A stretch of 64,000 nt of DNA from JAFAZJ01 sp050183765 (GTDB lineage Bacteria; Pseudomonadota; Alphaproteobacteria; Reyranellales; Reyranellaceae): NCBI GenBank assembly GCA_050183765.1, contig JBFXAZ010000012.1, forward strand, positions 13,070 through 77,069. Reading direction: 5' to 3'. Below, one piece after another: positions 25,935 to 32,960 of the stretch. Position 1 is the stretch's first letter. Every line of letters starts with the position of its first letter. The notes beneath the pieces were generated by a model that ran no database searches, was not told where the DNA came from, and saw only the letters and a program-made list of their open reading frames with translations. A program made the position numbers and the translations under genes.

Positions 25935-27644
25935 TCAGAAGAGCTTGCCGGCGGCGCCGGCCAGGTGTTCGGCGATCGGGCCAAGGGTGAGCGCCGGAAG
26001 GAACGTCAGCCCGCCGACAATCAGGATGACGCCGACCAGCAGACCGACCCACAGCAGCCCGTGCGTCGGCAGCGTGCCCAGGCCCTGGGCAGCCTTGCGC
26101 TTGGCCGCGAGCGAGCCGGCGATGGCCAGCACGGGCACGATGATGGCGAAGCGGCCGATGAACATGTTCACCGCCAGGGCGCTGTTCCAGAACAGCGAGT
26201 TGCCGGTCAGGCCGGCGAAGGCGCTGCCGTTGTTGCCGGCCGCCGACGCCGTCGCGTAGAGCATCTCGGTGAAGCCGTGCGGACCGGGATCCTGCACGCC
26301 GGCGGTGGCCGCCGGCAGCACCGCGGCGAGGCCCATCGCGCCGAGCACGGCGAGCGCCGGCGCGAGGATGGCGATCACCGCCATCTTGATCTCGCGCGCC
26401 TCGATCTTCTTGCCGACGTACTCCGGCGTGCGCCCGACCATCAGGCCGGCGATGAACACAGAGAGGATGCAGAAGACCAGCATGCCGTAGAGACCGGCGC
26501 CGACGCCGCCGACGATGATCTCGCCCAGCAGGATGTTGATCAGCGGGATCATGCCACCCAGCGCGGTGAAGCTGTCGTGCATGCCGTTGACCGCGCCGCA
26601 CGAGGCCGCGGTGGTGATCACGGCGAACAGCGAGGTCGCGGCGATGCCGAAGCGCACCTCCTTGCCCTCCATGTTGCCGCCGGCCGGATCGACGCCGGCG
26701 GCTGCCAGGGCGGGGCTCAGCCCGCTCTCGGACCAGTAGGCGAAGAGCACGCCCGAGATGAACAGCACGCCCATGGCGGCGAGCAGGGCCCAGCCCTGGC
26801 GCTCGTCGCCGACGATGCGGCCGAATACGTTGGTCAGCGCCGCGCCGAGCGCGAAGATCAGCACCATCTGCACGAAGTTCGACAGCGCCGTCGGATTCTC
26901 GAACGGATGGGCGGAGTTGGAATTGAAGAAGCCGCCGCCGTTGGTGCCGAACATCTTGATCGACAGCTGCGAGGCCACCGGACCCAGCGCGATGGTCTGC
27001 TTGCCGCCCTCGACGGTGGCGGCGTCGACATAGGCGGAAAGCGTCTGCGGCACGCCCTGCCAGACGAAGAACAGCGCGGCGACGAAGGAGACCGGCAGCA
27101 GCACGTAGAAGGTGATGCGCGTCAGGTCGGTCCAGAAATTGCCGATCGTGCCCGACCCCGTGCGCGCGAAGGCGCGCGACAGCGCCACGGCGATGGCGAC
27201 GCCGGTCGCGGCGGAGACGAAGTTCTGCACCGTCAGCGCCGCCATCTGGGTCAGGTAGCTCAGCGTCGACTCGCCGCCGTAGTTCTGCCAGTTGGTGTTG
27301 GTGACGAAGCTCACCGCCGTGTTGAAGGCGAGGTCGGGCGCCACGCCGGCCATGTCCTGCGGGTTGAAGGGCAGGAAGGCCTGCAGGCGCTGGATCGCGT
27401 AGACCAGGACGATGCCGGCGAGGTTGAACACCAGCATGGCGAGCGCGTACTCCTTCCACGACTGCTCGGCCTTCGGATCGATGCCGCTCAAGCGGTAGAG
27501 GCCGCGCTCGACCGGCACCAGCACCGGCGACAGCCAGGTGCGCTCGCCCTGCACCACGCGATAGATGAAGCCGCCAAACGGCCGCACGATCGCGGCGATC
27601 ACGGCGACATAGAGCGCGATTTGCGCCCAGCCCAACACGGTCAT
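25935..27644 (-). CDS. kdpA: KdpA, potassium channel-like subunit
   Basis: The 569-residue membrane protein belongs to the superfamily of potassium transporters. Characteristic segments include AFNTAVSFVTNTNWQNYGGE, FGTNGGGFFNSNSAHPFENP, and SCGAVNGMHDSFTALGGMIP; these hold the pore-loop glycines. It translocates potassium in the KdpFABC complex. The ATG at 27644 lies ten bases after the kdpF stop. Confidence 0.98.
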   Translation of the reverse strand: MTVLGWAQIALYVAVIAAIVRPFGGFIYRVVQGERTWLSPVLVPVERGLYRLSGIDPKAEQSWKEYALAMLVFNLAGIVLVYAIQRLQAFLPFNPQDMAGVAPDLAFNTAVSFVTNTNWQNYGGESTLSYLTQMAALTVQNFVSAATGVAIAVALSRAFARTGSGTIGNFWTDLTRITFYVLLPVSFVAALFFVWQGVPQTLSAYVDAATVEGGKQTIALGPVASQLSIKMFGTNGGGFFNSNSAHPFENPTALSNFVQMVLIFALGAALTNVFGRIVGDERQGWALLAAMGVLFISGVLFAYWSESGLSPALAAAGVDPAGGNMEGKEVRFGIAATSLFAVITTAASCGAVNGMHDSFTALGGMIPLINILLGEIIVGGVGAGLYGMLVFCILSVFIAGLMVGRTPEYVGKKIEAREIKMAVIAILAPALAVLGAMGLAAVLPAATAGVQDPGPHGFTEMLYATASAAGNNGSAFAGLTGNSLFWNSALAVNMFIGRFAIIVPVLAIAGSLAAKRKAAQGLGTLPTHGLLWVGLLVGVILIVGGLTFLPALTLGPIAEHLAGAAGKLF

Positions 27645-27654
27645 GACGGCGGCC

Positions 27655-27744
27655 TCAGAATTTCTCGGGGCGCACCAGCGCCGTGGACAGGTAGACGACC
27701 AGCGCCACCAGCAGCAGGGCGCCCAGGACGTAGTCGAGGGTCAT
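27655..27744 (-). CDS. kdpF: KdpF, small stabilising subunit (29 aa)
   Basis: A 29-residue single-span peptide, MTLDYVLGALLLVALVVYLS then TALVRPEKF. The ending VRPEKF is the KdpF hallmark. GAGGAGG lies five bases before the ATG at 27744. The gene is directly upstream of kdpA, the canonical place. KdpF sits between KdpA and KdpB and stabilises the complex. Confidence 0.93.
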   Translation of the reverse strand: MTLDYVLGALLLVALVVYLSTALVRPEKF

Positions 27745-27754
27745 GGCGGCCTCC

Positions 27755-27838
27755 TCAGATGCGCTCGCACAGGCGCACGAGCAGCGCGCCGGCGAGCCAG
27801 AGCACGGCGATGGCCGCTACGAAGACGAGATCGAGCAT
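27755..27838 (-). CDS. Small membrane peptide heading the kdp operon (27 aa)
   Basis: A 27-residue frame, MLDLVFVAAIAVLWLAGALL then VRLCERI, starts at 27838 with GGGGAA just upstream and ends ten bases before kdpF. It has one hydrophobic span and a short basic C-terminus, similar in plan to KdpF. It may be a second KdpF-like subunit or a leader peptide coupled to kdpF translation. Its position and ribosome site make it credible; its role is unknown. Confidence 0.55.
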   Translation of the reverse strand: MLDLVFVAAIAVLWLAGALLVRLCERI

Positions 27839-27947
27839 GGCATTCCCCAATAGGTGTGCCTTGGAGCCCGCAAACTAGGAGGCTCCGGCATCAAGCTTCG
27901 ATGATCCGCAGCGGTGCGCGATATTAGCGCCGCATAAAAATCATCAT

Positions 27948-27980
27948 GGACCGCGCGTATGTTTTCAGTCTGCGCGGTCC
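27948..27980. repeat. Perfect 9-bp inverted repeat upstream of kdp
   Basis: GGACCGCGC at 27948-27956 and GCGCGGTCC at 27972-27980 are perfect inverted repeats around a 15-base AT-rich spacer, about 110 bases before the first kdp-side start codon. On the minus strand the hairpin is followed by ATGATGATTTTTAT, so it might be a leader attenuator; as DNA it could be an operator. Neither is proven. Confidence 0.45.
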
Positions 27981-27993
27981 CCCCGGGGGGGCC

Positions 27994-28007
27994 TTGACCC
28001 AGATCAA
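27994..28007. promoter_or_regulatory. FNR/FixK-type box in kdp/dapA-side divergent region
   Basis: TTGAC-CCAG-ATCAA differs from the Crp/Fnr consensus TTGAT-N4-ATCAA at one base and is flanked by C and G that extend the symmetry. It lies 116 bases before the gene at 28123 and 156 bases from the kdp-side start. A Crp/Fnr regulator is encoded at 32106-32792. Oxygen or nitrogen-oxide control of the rightward genes is plausible but inferred. Confidence 0.5.
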
Positions 28008-28122
28008 GCGGTCGCAGGCTCACGCATTTTTATCGAACGCTAACGATCGCGCCGCCCGACCCGCCTCGAATCCTTACGCCGGCGGGCGCACCTATTGCGC
28101 CGTGTCGAGACGGAGAAGGACG

Positions 28123-28332
28123 ATGTCGCGTGCGGGTCGATTGGTGCTCTGCGGGCCCCTGCTGATGGTTTCGTGCGAGGGCCTCGCCGATCCCAGCGCA
28201 CCCAGCCCGCCGCCACGTGAGGTGGAGACCATGCCGGCGCGCCACGGCGCGAGGCGCGGCGGGCCTGCCCTCAGGTTCCCCTGTCGAATCTATTTCGGCT
28301 GCGTGGCCGCAGCGGCGAGGTCGTCCGACTGA
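28123..28332 (+). CDS. Small exported protein with PCRIYFGC motif
   Basis: The 69-residue frame starts MSRAGRLVLCGPLLMVSCEG, a short export signal whose LMVSC could be a lipobox. The mature part ends in FPCRIYFGCVAAAARSSD, two cysteines around an aromatic pair. GGAGAAGG lies five bases before the ATG at 28123. It shares a C-x(3)-Y-x(1-2)-G-C pattern with the product at 15341. No function is known to me. It lies downstream of the FNR-type box. Confidence 0.5.
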   Translation: MSRAGRLVLCGPLLMVSCEGLADPSAPSPPPREVETMPARHGARRGGPALRFPCRIYFGCVAAAARSSD

Positions 28333-28367
28333 CAGCGTCTCGACGACAGCAAAGGAGCGATTTCTCG

Positions 28368-28823
28368 ATGTCCAGTCACTGTAGACGCGTCGACGATGCC
28401 CATGCGGAGGCGTTAGTCGAACGTGTCATTCCTCTGGCGCACGTGCCGCGCGGCGGGCATGTCGCGCTGATCGGCCACAACACGCTGCCGCTGATGCTGG
28501 CGTTGCTGCATCACCATTGCGACGCGGTGTGCAGCGTCGATCCCGACGCAGCCGCCTGCGACAGCGAGCCGGTCGACATGGCCTGGATCGTGGCACCGGC
28601 CGAAGCCAACGGGCTCGACAAGGCCCTGCGCCTGGCGCGCAGGCGCATCACGCCGCGTGGCGCGCTGGTCGTCGGACCCTTCGAGCGCACCGACGCGGAG
28701 GTCCTCTCGGGCGTCGACAGCTCGGCCCGGCGGCATGGCTTCGCCCTCGAGGCCGCCGACGCCGAAACAGGCCTGGTCGTGCTCTGCTCGCGCGCCCCGC
28801 GCGTCCAGACGCTCGCCGCATAA
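28368..28823 (+). CDS. Hypothetical protein, Rossmann-like, 151 aa
   Basis: The sequence shows alternating beta and helix elements: GGHVALIGHNTLPLMLALLH, CDAVCSVDPDAAA, VDMAWIVAP, ITPRGALVVGPF and TGLVVLCSR. This resembles a reduced class I methyltransferase fold, but the glycine-rich SAM motif is not canonical, so it is probably a non-catalytic or divergent member. It lies 35 bases after the small exported gene and ten bases before a DapA-like gene, in one likely transcript. Confidence 0.6.
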   Translation: MSSHCRRVDDAHAEALVERVIPLAHVPRGGHVALIGHNTLPLMLALLHHHCDAVCSVDPDAAACDSEPVDMAWIVAPAEANGLDKALRLARRRITPRGALVVGPFERTDAEVLSGVDSSARRHGFALEAADAETGLVVLCSRAPRVQTLAA

Positions 28824-28833
28824 GGAGGTTGCC

Positions 28834-29784
28834 ATGAGAATTCAGTCGCTCGAGCTGCGCGGCGCGATCGCCGCGCTGCCCACCCCGATGTGGCGCGGCG
28901 CGATCGATGTCATCGCGCTGGAGGCGCTCTGCCACCGCCTGATCGAACGCGGCGTCAGCGGCCTGGTGCCCTGCGGCACGACCGGCGAGGCGCCGCTTCT
29001 TTCGGCCGAGGAGCACCAGCGCGTCGTCGCCACGGCCGTGCTCGCGTCTGGCGGCCGCGTGCCGGTGGTTGCCGGCGCCGGCGGATGCAACACGGCCGTC
29101 GCGGTCGAGCTGGCGAAGATGGCGCGGGACGTCGGCGCGTCGGGCCTGCTGTGCGTCACGCCCTACTATCTGCGTCCGACGCAGGCCGGCATCATCGCCC
29201 ACATCAGCGCGATCCATGATGCGGTCGCTCTGCCGATCGTGCTTTACGACGTGCCGTCGCGCACGGCCTGCGCGTTGGCCGACGAGACCGTCGAGCGTCT
29301 CGCCGAGCTGCCGCGCGTGGTGGCGCTGAAGGATGCCACGGCCGACATCTCGCGCGTCGGACGCTTGCGCGCACGCGTCGGCGGCAAGCTGGCGCTGCTG
29401 TCGGGCGACGACGCCACCCAGGCATCGTTCCGCACCGCTGGCGGCGATGGCTGCATCTCGGTCACCGCGAATGTCGCACCGGCGTTGTGCGCGACGCTGC
29501 ATCGCGCCTGTGATGAGCGCGACACCGATGAGGTGACGCGACTGGCCCGGATCCTGGCGCCGCTGCATGCCGCACTGTTCGTCGAATCCAACCCGATCCC
29601 GCTCAAGCGTGCGCTCAACTGCCTGTCGCTGGCCGCCGACGACCTGCGCCTGCCGCTGACGCCGCTCAGCCCGGCGGGCGACGCTACGCTGCGTGCGGCG
29701 ATGGCGTTGGTCATGTCCGAGGAAGAGGACGAGGCAGGGCGCCGCGACTTGCTGCGGCGCGCGAGCCTGCACCGCGCGGCATGA
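28834..29784 (+). CDS. Dihydrodipicolinate synthase family aldolase
   Basis: A class I, Schiff-base TIM-barrel lyase. The block GLVPCGTTGEAPLLSAEEH matches the pyruvate carboxylate-binding GTTGE motif, PIVLYDVPSRT holds the catalytic tyrosine, VVALKDATADI gives the lysine, and LLSGDDA follows. The 316 residues exceed E. coli DapA by about 25 at the C-terminus. It could be true DapA (lysine synthesis) or a paralog acting on another 2-oxo acid; the context of accessory genes favours a paralog. AAGGAGG lies before the ATG at 28834. Confidence 0.85.
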   Translation: MRIQSLELRGAIAALPTPMWRGAIDVIALEALCHRLIERGVSGLVPCGTTGEAPLLSAEEHQRVVATAVLASGGRVPVVAGAGGCNTAVAVELAKMARDVGASGLLCVTPYYLRPTQAGIIAHISAIHDAVALPIVLYDVPSRTACALADETVERLAELPRVVALKDATADISRVGRLRARVGGKLALLSGDDATQASFRTAGGDGCISVTANVAPALCATLHRACDERDTDEVTRLARILAPLHAALFVESNPIPLKRALNCLSLAADDLRLPLTPLSPAGDATLRAAMALVMSEEEDEAGRRDLLRRASLHRAA

Positions 29785-29854
29785 CGGGCGGCGCTTTCCC
29801 TCAGGGGGAGGCGCCACCCGGTGCGCGGGTTCCACACCACTAACGAGCGGCCAC

Positions 29855-29998
29855 ATGAAGTCCGTTCCCCGAAAGTTGACGCACGAGACGGCGGCGTTGC
29901 GCGCCCTGAAGTTCGCCGCCGCCGGCGTTGCAGTCGTCAGTGCCCTGATCTTGCTGTTGGCACTACGGTTCGTCGTCTTCGGGATCAGGTTTGGATAG
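29855..29998 (+). CDS. Possible single-span membrane peptide, 47 aa
   Basis: The frame reads MKSVPRKLTHETAALRALKF followed by a long hydrophobic segment (AAAGVAVVSALILLLALRFVVFGI). A basic N-terminus and one strong membrane helix make it look like a genuine small membrane protein. The ribosome site is weak. It lies between the DapA-like gene and a broken porin gene. Confidence 0.4.
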   Translation: MKSVPRKLTHETAALRALKFAAAGVAVVSALILLLALRFVVFGIRFG

Positions 29999-30108
29999 GG
30001 CGCCGCGCGGGCCGTCGCCAGCGCCGCGAGCGGCCGTGCGGATACTTGATCAAAGGAACGAGGCGCGGCGGCAAATACTCTGATGGGATTCTGCTTCCGG
30101 AGGGAGAA

Positions 30109-30894
30109 ATGATGAAGCATATCTGGGCGACGGTCATGGTCGCGACGTTGTCGGTATCCGCGCCGGTCTTCGCACAGGCCCCGGCCAAGACGCCGACCGG
30201 GCCATTCGGCGGTGACACCACCGGTATCCTGACCTTGTCCAACGAATAGTCGTTCCGTGGCATCTCGCAGACCCAGCGCAACCCCGCGATCCAGGGTGGC
30301 CTGACCTACGAGGTGCCACTCGTCGAGCCGCTCTCGATCTACGGCGGCTTCTGGGGCAGCAATCTGAACTTCCCGGTCGACGTCAACGAATCGCTCGAGC
30401 TGGACGCCGTCGCGGGGATGAAGGCCAAGTTCCTCGACGACAAGCTGGTCCTCGATCTCGGCTACATCGGCTATTTCTATCCCGGCGTCAGCAGCTCGTT
30501 GAAGTACACCTACCACGAGATCGCGCTGGGCGTGAGCTACGACTTCGACTTCGTCCACGTCGGCGCCAAGGTGAACTGGTCGCCCAACTACTTCGCCAAC
30601 TCCGGCAGCGCCTGGTACAAGAGCGCCTTCGTCACCGTGCCACTGCCCTTCGTCAACAAGTGGAACAAGGACGTCTCAGCCAAGCTCACCGGCACCATCG
30701 GCCACCAGTCGATCGCGCGGAACGCCAATTTCGGCTCGCCCGACTATCTCGACTTCTCCGCCGGCATCACCGTCACCGCCTTCACCCTGGACGTCACCGC
30801 CCAGGTGATCGGCACGACGCTCAAGAACAGCGAGTGCGGCAACACCAACCTTTGCAAGGTGCGGCCGTACTTCTCGTTTTCCAAGGCTTTCTGA
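30109..30894 (+). pseudogene. TorF-family porin gene interrupted by in-frame amber codon
   Basis: The first ORF starts at 30109 with a good GGAGGG site and encodes a signal peptide (VATLSVSAPVFAQA) and ILTLSNE, then meets TAG at 30247-30249. The same frame continues without a break as SFRGISQTQRNPAIQGGLTY through beta-strand repeats to KVRPYFSFSKAF. In TorF-type outer-membrane proteins (TIGR02001) the motif before FRG is usually S-[ND]-Y, so the stop replaces a tyrosine codon by a one-base change (TAC or TAT to TAG). Apart from that base the roughly 260-residue protein seems intact. It is a recent pseudogene, a readthrough case or a sequence error. Confidence 0.85.
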
Positions 30895-30935
30895 CCAGCG
30901 CTGTCCATGCCTCGCGCGCGTGCTAACGTGCTGCC

Positions 30936-31292
30936 GTGATCACGATCTACGGCATCCGGAACTGCGACACGATGAAGAAGGCGCGGGCCTGGCTGGACGG
31001 GCAGGGGATCGCCTATGCCTTTCACGACTACAAGGCCGCGGGCATCGAACGCGACCGGCTGCAGGGCTGGGTGCGGCAGGTCGGCTGGGAGCGGCTGCTG
31101 AACCGCGCCGGCACGACGTTTCGCAAGCTGCCGCCGGCGGACCGCGAGGGGCTCGACGAGGGCAGGGCGGTGGCGCTGATGCTGGCGCAGCCGGCGATGA
31201 TCAAGCGGCCGGTGCTCGAGCTCGACGGGCGGCTGCTGGTCGGCTTCGAGCCCGCCGAGTATCTCCGCGAGGTCAAAAGTCGAGTCGCGTGA
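30936..31292 (+). CDS. ArsC/Spx-family reductase (YffB-like)
   Basis: The 118-residue protein has a thioredoxin-fold start ITIYGIRNCDTMKKARAWL with the single catalytic cysteine of the YffB branch, followed by the ArsC/Spx core RAGTTFRKLP and MIKRPVLELDGRLLVGF. Known relatives include glutathione-dependent thiol reductases and Spx regulators; arsenate reduction is not implied. Translation begins at GTG 30936. It stands alone and is followed by a rho-independent terminator candidate. Confidence 0.88.
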   Translation: MITIYGIRNCDTMKKARAWLDGQGIAYAFHDYKAAGIERDRLQGWVRQVGWERLLNRAGTTFRKLPPADREGLDEGRAVALMLAQPAMIKRPVLELDGRLLVGFEPAEYLREVKSRVA

Positions 31293-31443
31293 AGGGGTTA
31301 GCGACGACTAAAGAAAACTATTGAAATCAGGATTCTATACCCCTATCTTCATCCCATAATTGTACGCGATCCCCTCCCCCACGTGATCAGCGTGCAGCAG
31401 AACAAAGTGCCGGCAACTTCCGGGCCGGTTTTCCCCCTGATTA

Positions 31444-31469
31444 GGCGGCGCGGTTTTGCCGCCCTTTTA
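31444..31469 (+). terminator. Rho-independent terminator candidate
   Basis: GGCGGC at 31444-31449 pairs with GCCGCC at 31458-31463 around an eight-base loop, followed by CTTTTAT. It lies 150 bases after the ArsC-like stop and 40 bases before the next gene, so it separates them. Confidence 0.6.
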
Positions 31470-31507
31470 TCGATTTTCCAGTCTGCGGTAGTCGGGAGAG
31501 TAGGGCG

Positions 31508-31729
31508 ATGGCGAAGCGGCTGATGGCGCTGCTGTTGCCGGCGGCATTGGTGTTGTCGGCGTGCGGCGAAACCATGGGTGAACGCGCGGCCAGCGGCGGC
31601 GGCATCGGCGCGGCCACCGGCGTGATCGCCGGCCTGCTGCTTCCCGGCGTCTCTTGGTGGGGCGGCGCGCTGATCGGCGCCGCCGGCGGCGCCGTGGTCG
31701 GCGCGGCGACCACCGAGACCAAGCGCTGA
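31508..31729 (+). CDS. Glycine-zipper lipoprotein, 73 aa
   Basis: MAKRLMALLLPAALVLSACG gives a signal with lipobox L-S-A-C (Cys19). The mature part is a run of small residues with G-x(3)-G repeats (GGGIGAATG, GGALIGAAGGAVVGAA), a glycine-zipper membrane element. It resembles, but is not closely related to, the two lipoproteins at 31870 and 45344. Outer-membrane location is expected. Confidence 0.7.
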   Translation: MAKRLMALLLPAALVLSACGETMGERAASGGGIGAATGVIAGLLLPGVSWWGGALIGAAGGAVVGAATTETKR

Positions 31730-31869
31730 CCGTTACCATCTGACATCGAAGGATACGCTGGGCCACAGCTTCGCCCTTGGGCGGCCCTCAAGCCGGCCGC
31801 CTGACGCGCTCTTATCTCTCCCGGCCGCACCACAGAACGCGGCCGAGACGAACAAGAGGAGAGCGCGTC

Positions 31870-32115
31870 ATGACCGCGAAGTCGAAGCTGGTTGCCGTCG
31901 GCCTGATCGCCATGCTGGGCCTGTCGGCCTGCGGTGACAACATGGGCCAGCGGGCGGTGTCGGGCGGCGTGATCGGCGGCGCCGGCGGCGCCCTGGCCGG
32001 CCCGGCATTCGGCTTCAACCCAATGACCGGCCTGCTGCTGGGCGGCCTGGGCGGCGCCGCGATCGGTGCCGCGACCACGCCGCAGAATCCCTACTACAAC
32101 GGCTACTACCGCTGA
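31870..32115 (+). CDS. Glycine-zipper lipoprotein, paralog A
   Basis: The start MTAKSKLVAVGLIAMLGLSA is followed by the lipobox cysteine (Cys21) and a glycine-zipper core (SGGVIGGAGGALAG, GLLLGGLGGAAIGAATTPQ), then NPYYNGYYR. The segment including the ribosome site, start and first 70 codons is nearly repeated at 45344-45560, where the tail is replaced by a tandem repeat. The two copies flank the nitrate-respiration genes. The last ten bases overlap the convergent Crp/Fnr gene. Confidence 0.75.
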   Translation: MTAKSKLVAVGLIAMLGLSACGDNMGQRAVSGGVIGGAGGALAGPAFGFNPMTGLLLGGLGGAAIGAATTPQNPYYNGYYR

Positions 32116-32792
32116 GGCCGGCCGACCTCGCGCAGGCGCTCGAGGTCGGCAATGGTGACTTCCCGGCTGTCGCCGCTGACCCCCAGCGGCCGCAGCGCGG
32201 CGAAGGCACGCGACAGGCTTTGCGGCGTGATGCCCAGGCGGGCGGCGACCAGGCGCCGGCCGCCCGGGAGCATGACCGTGACGCGCCCGGTGCGGCCCGG
32301 CGCCAGCGCCAGCAGCATCGCCGACAGCCGCTCGATGGCCGACAGCAGCTTGAGATCCTTGATCTGGCCGATCAGCGTGCGCCAGTAGATCGACGATTGC
32401 AGCGCCGCGCCGTAGGCGAGCGCGCCGTTGGCGCGAAGCTGCTGGCGGAACGCCGCCGCCGGCCACAGCAGGATGCGGCTTTCTTCCAGAAGCCGCGCCG
32501 TGAGCAGGTAGGGCGCGTCGATCAATGCCGCCGCCAGGATGAAGCAATCGCCGGGGCCGAAGAACTCGACCAGCGTCTCCTCGCGCGCGCCTTCGCCGAA
32601 CAGGCCCACCGCCCCCGACAGCACGACATGCAGGAACTCCGGCCGCTCGCCCTGCCGGCACAGCACCGATCCTTTCGGCAGGGTCTGCGCGAAGCAGGCG
32701 GCGAGCAGCGCGGGCAGATCGGCTTCCGATACCTCGACGAGCAGTCGCGCGCGGCGGAGGAAGGGGATGTCGGCCGGCTGCATGCTTGTCAT
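32106..32792 (-). CDS. Crp/Fnr-family transcriptional regulator
   Basis: The N-terminal cyclic-nucleotide-binding-like domain (about 10-130) includes LPKGSVLCRQGERPEFLHVV and LVEFFGPGDCFIL; the C-terminal helix-turn-helix is RRLVAARLGITPQSLSRAFA. There is no four-cysteine Fe-S motif at the N-terminus, so it is not an FNR oxygen sensor; the Dnr/NnrR nitrogen-oxide-sensing branch is the likeliest type. It is divergent from narK with 168 bases between, and a perfect palindrome lies just upstream of its start, suggesting self-control. It probably regulates the nar genes. Start ATG 32792; an alternative ATG is at 32783. Confidence 0.9.
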   Translation of the reverse strand: MTSMQPADIPFLRRARLLVEVSEADLPALLAACFAQTLPKGSVLCRQGERPEFLHVVLSGAVGLFGEGAREETLVEFFGPGDCFILAAALIDAPYLLTARLLEESRILLWPAAAFRQQLRANGALAYGAALQSSIYWRTLIGQIKDLKLLSAIERLSAMLLALAPGRTGRVTVMLPGGRRLVAARLGITPQSLSRAFAALRPLGVSGDSREVTIADLERLREVGRPQR

Positions 32793-32820
32793 TGTCTCCC
32801 GGCTTTTCAGCCGACCCGGT

Positions 32821-32836
32821 GTTCACAAATGTGAAC
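32821..32836. promoter_or_regulatory. Perfect palindrome before the Crp/Fnr gene
   Basis: GTTCACAAATGTGAAC is a perfect 16-base palindrome, 29 bases upstream of the regulator's ATG. Its core TTCAC-N4-GTGAA has the 5-4-5 spacing of FNR boxes but different half-sites. It is a strong candidate for an operator of this regulator or another Crp/Fnr protein. Confidence 0.6.
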
Positions 32837-32893
32837 GGTCGTCGTTCAGCTACCTTAACAAACTCGAATAAAGGCCGGGGTATCTGGTTGGGG

Positions 32894-32907
32894 TTGATGC
32901 ACGTCAA
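32894..32907 (+). promoter_or_regulatory. FNR-type box upstream of narK
   Basis: TTGAT-GCAC-GTCAA matches the FNR/Dnr consensus TTGAT-N4-ATCAA in nine of ten fixed bases. Its centre is about 60 bases before the narK ATG, which would place a class II start site about 20 bases before the codon. Control of the nar operon by low oxygen or nitrogen oxides fits this. Confidence 0.7.
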
Positions 32908-32960
32908 TCTATAAGAAACTAGGCTCGATCACCGTCCCGTCATTCACGGGAGTGCGACGG

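Noticed and set aside
24615..27878. Long plus-strand open frame opposite kdpB/kdpA
   Set aside because: Same shadow effect; no motif and no ribosome site.
30046..30053. TTGATCAA before the porin gene as an FNR box
   Set aside because: The half-sites are joined without the required four-base spacer.
32943..32956. TTCAC-GGGA-GTGCG before narK as a second TTCAC-type operator
   Set aside because: It matches only eight of ten half-site bases and coincides with the narK ribosome-binding site.
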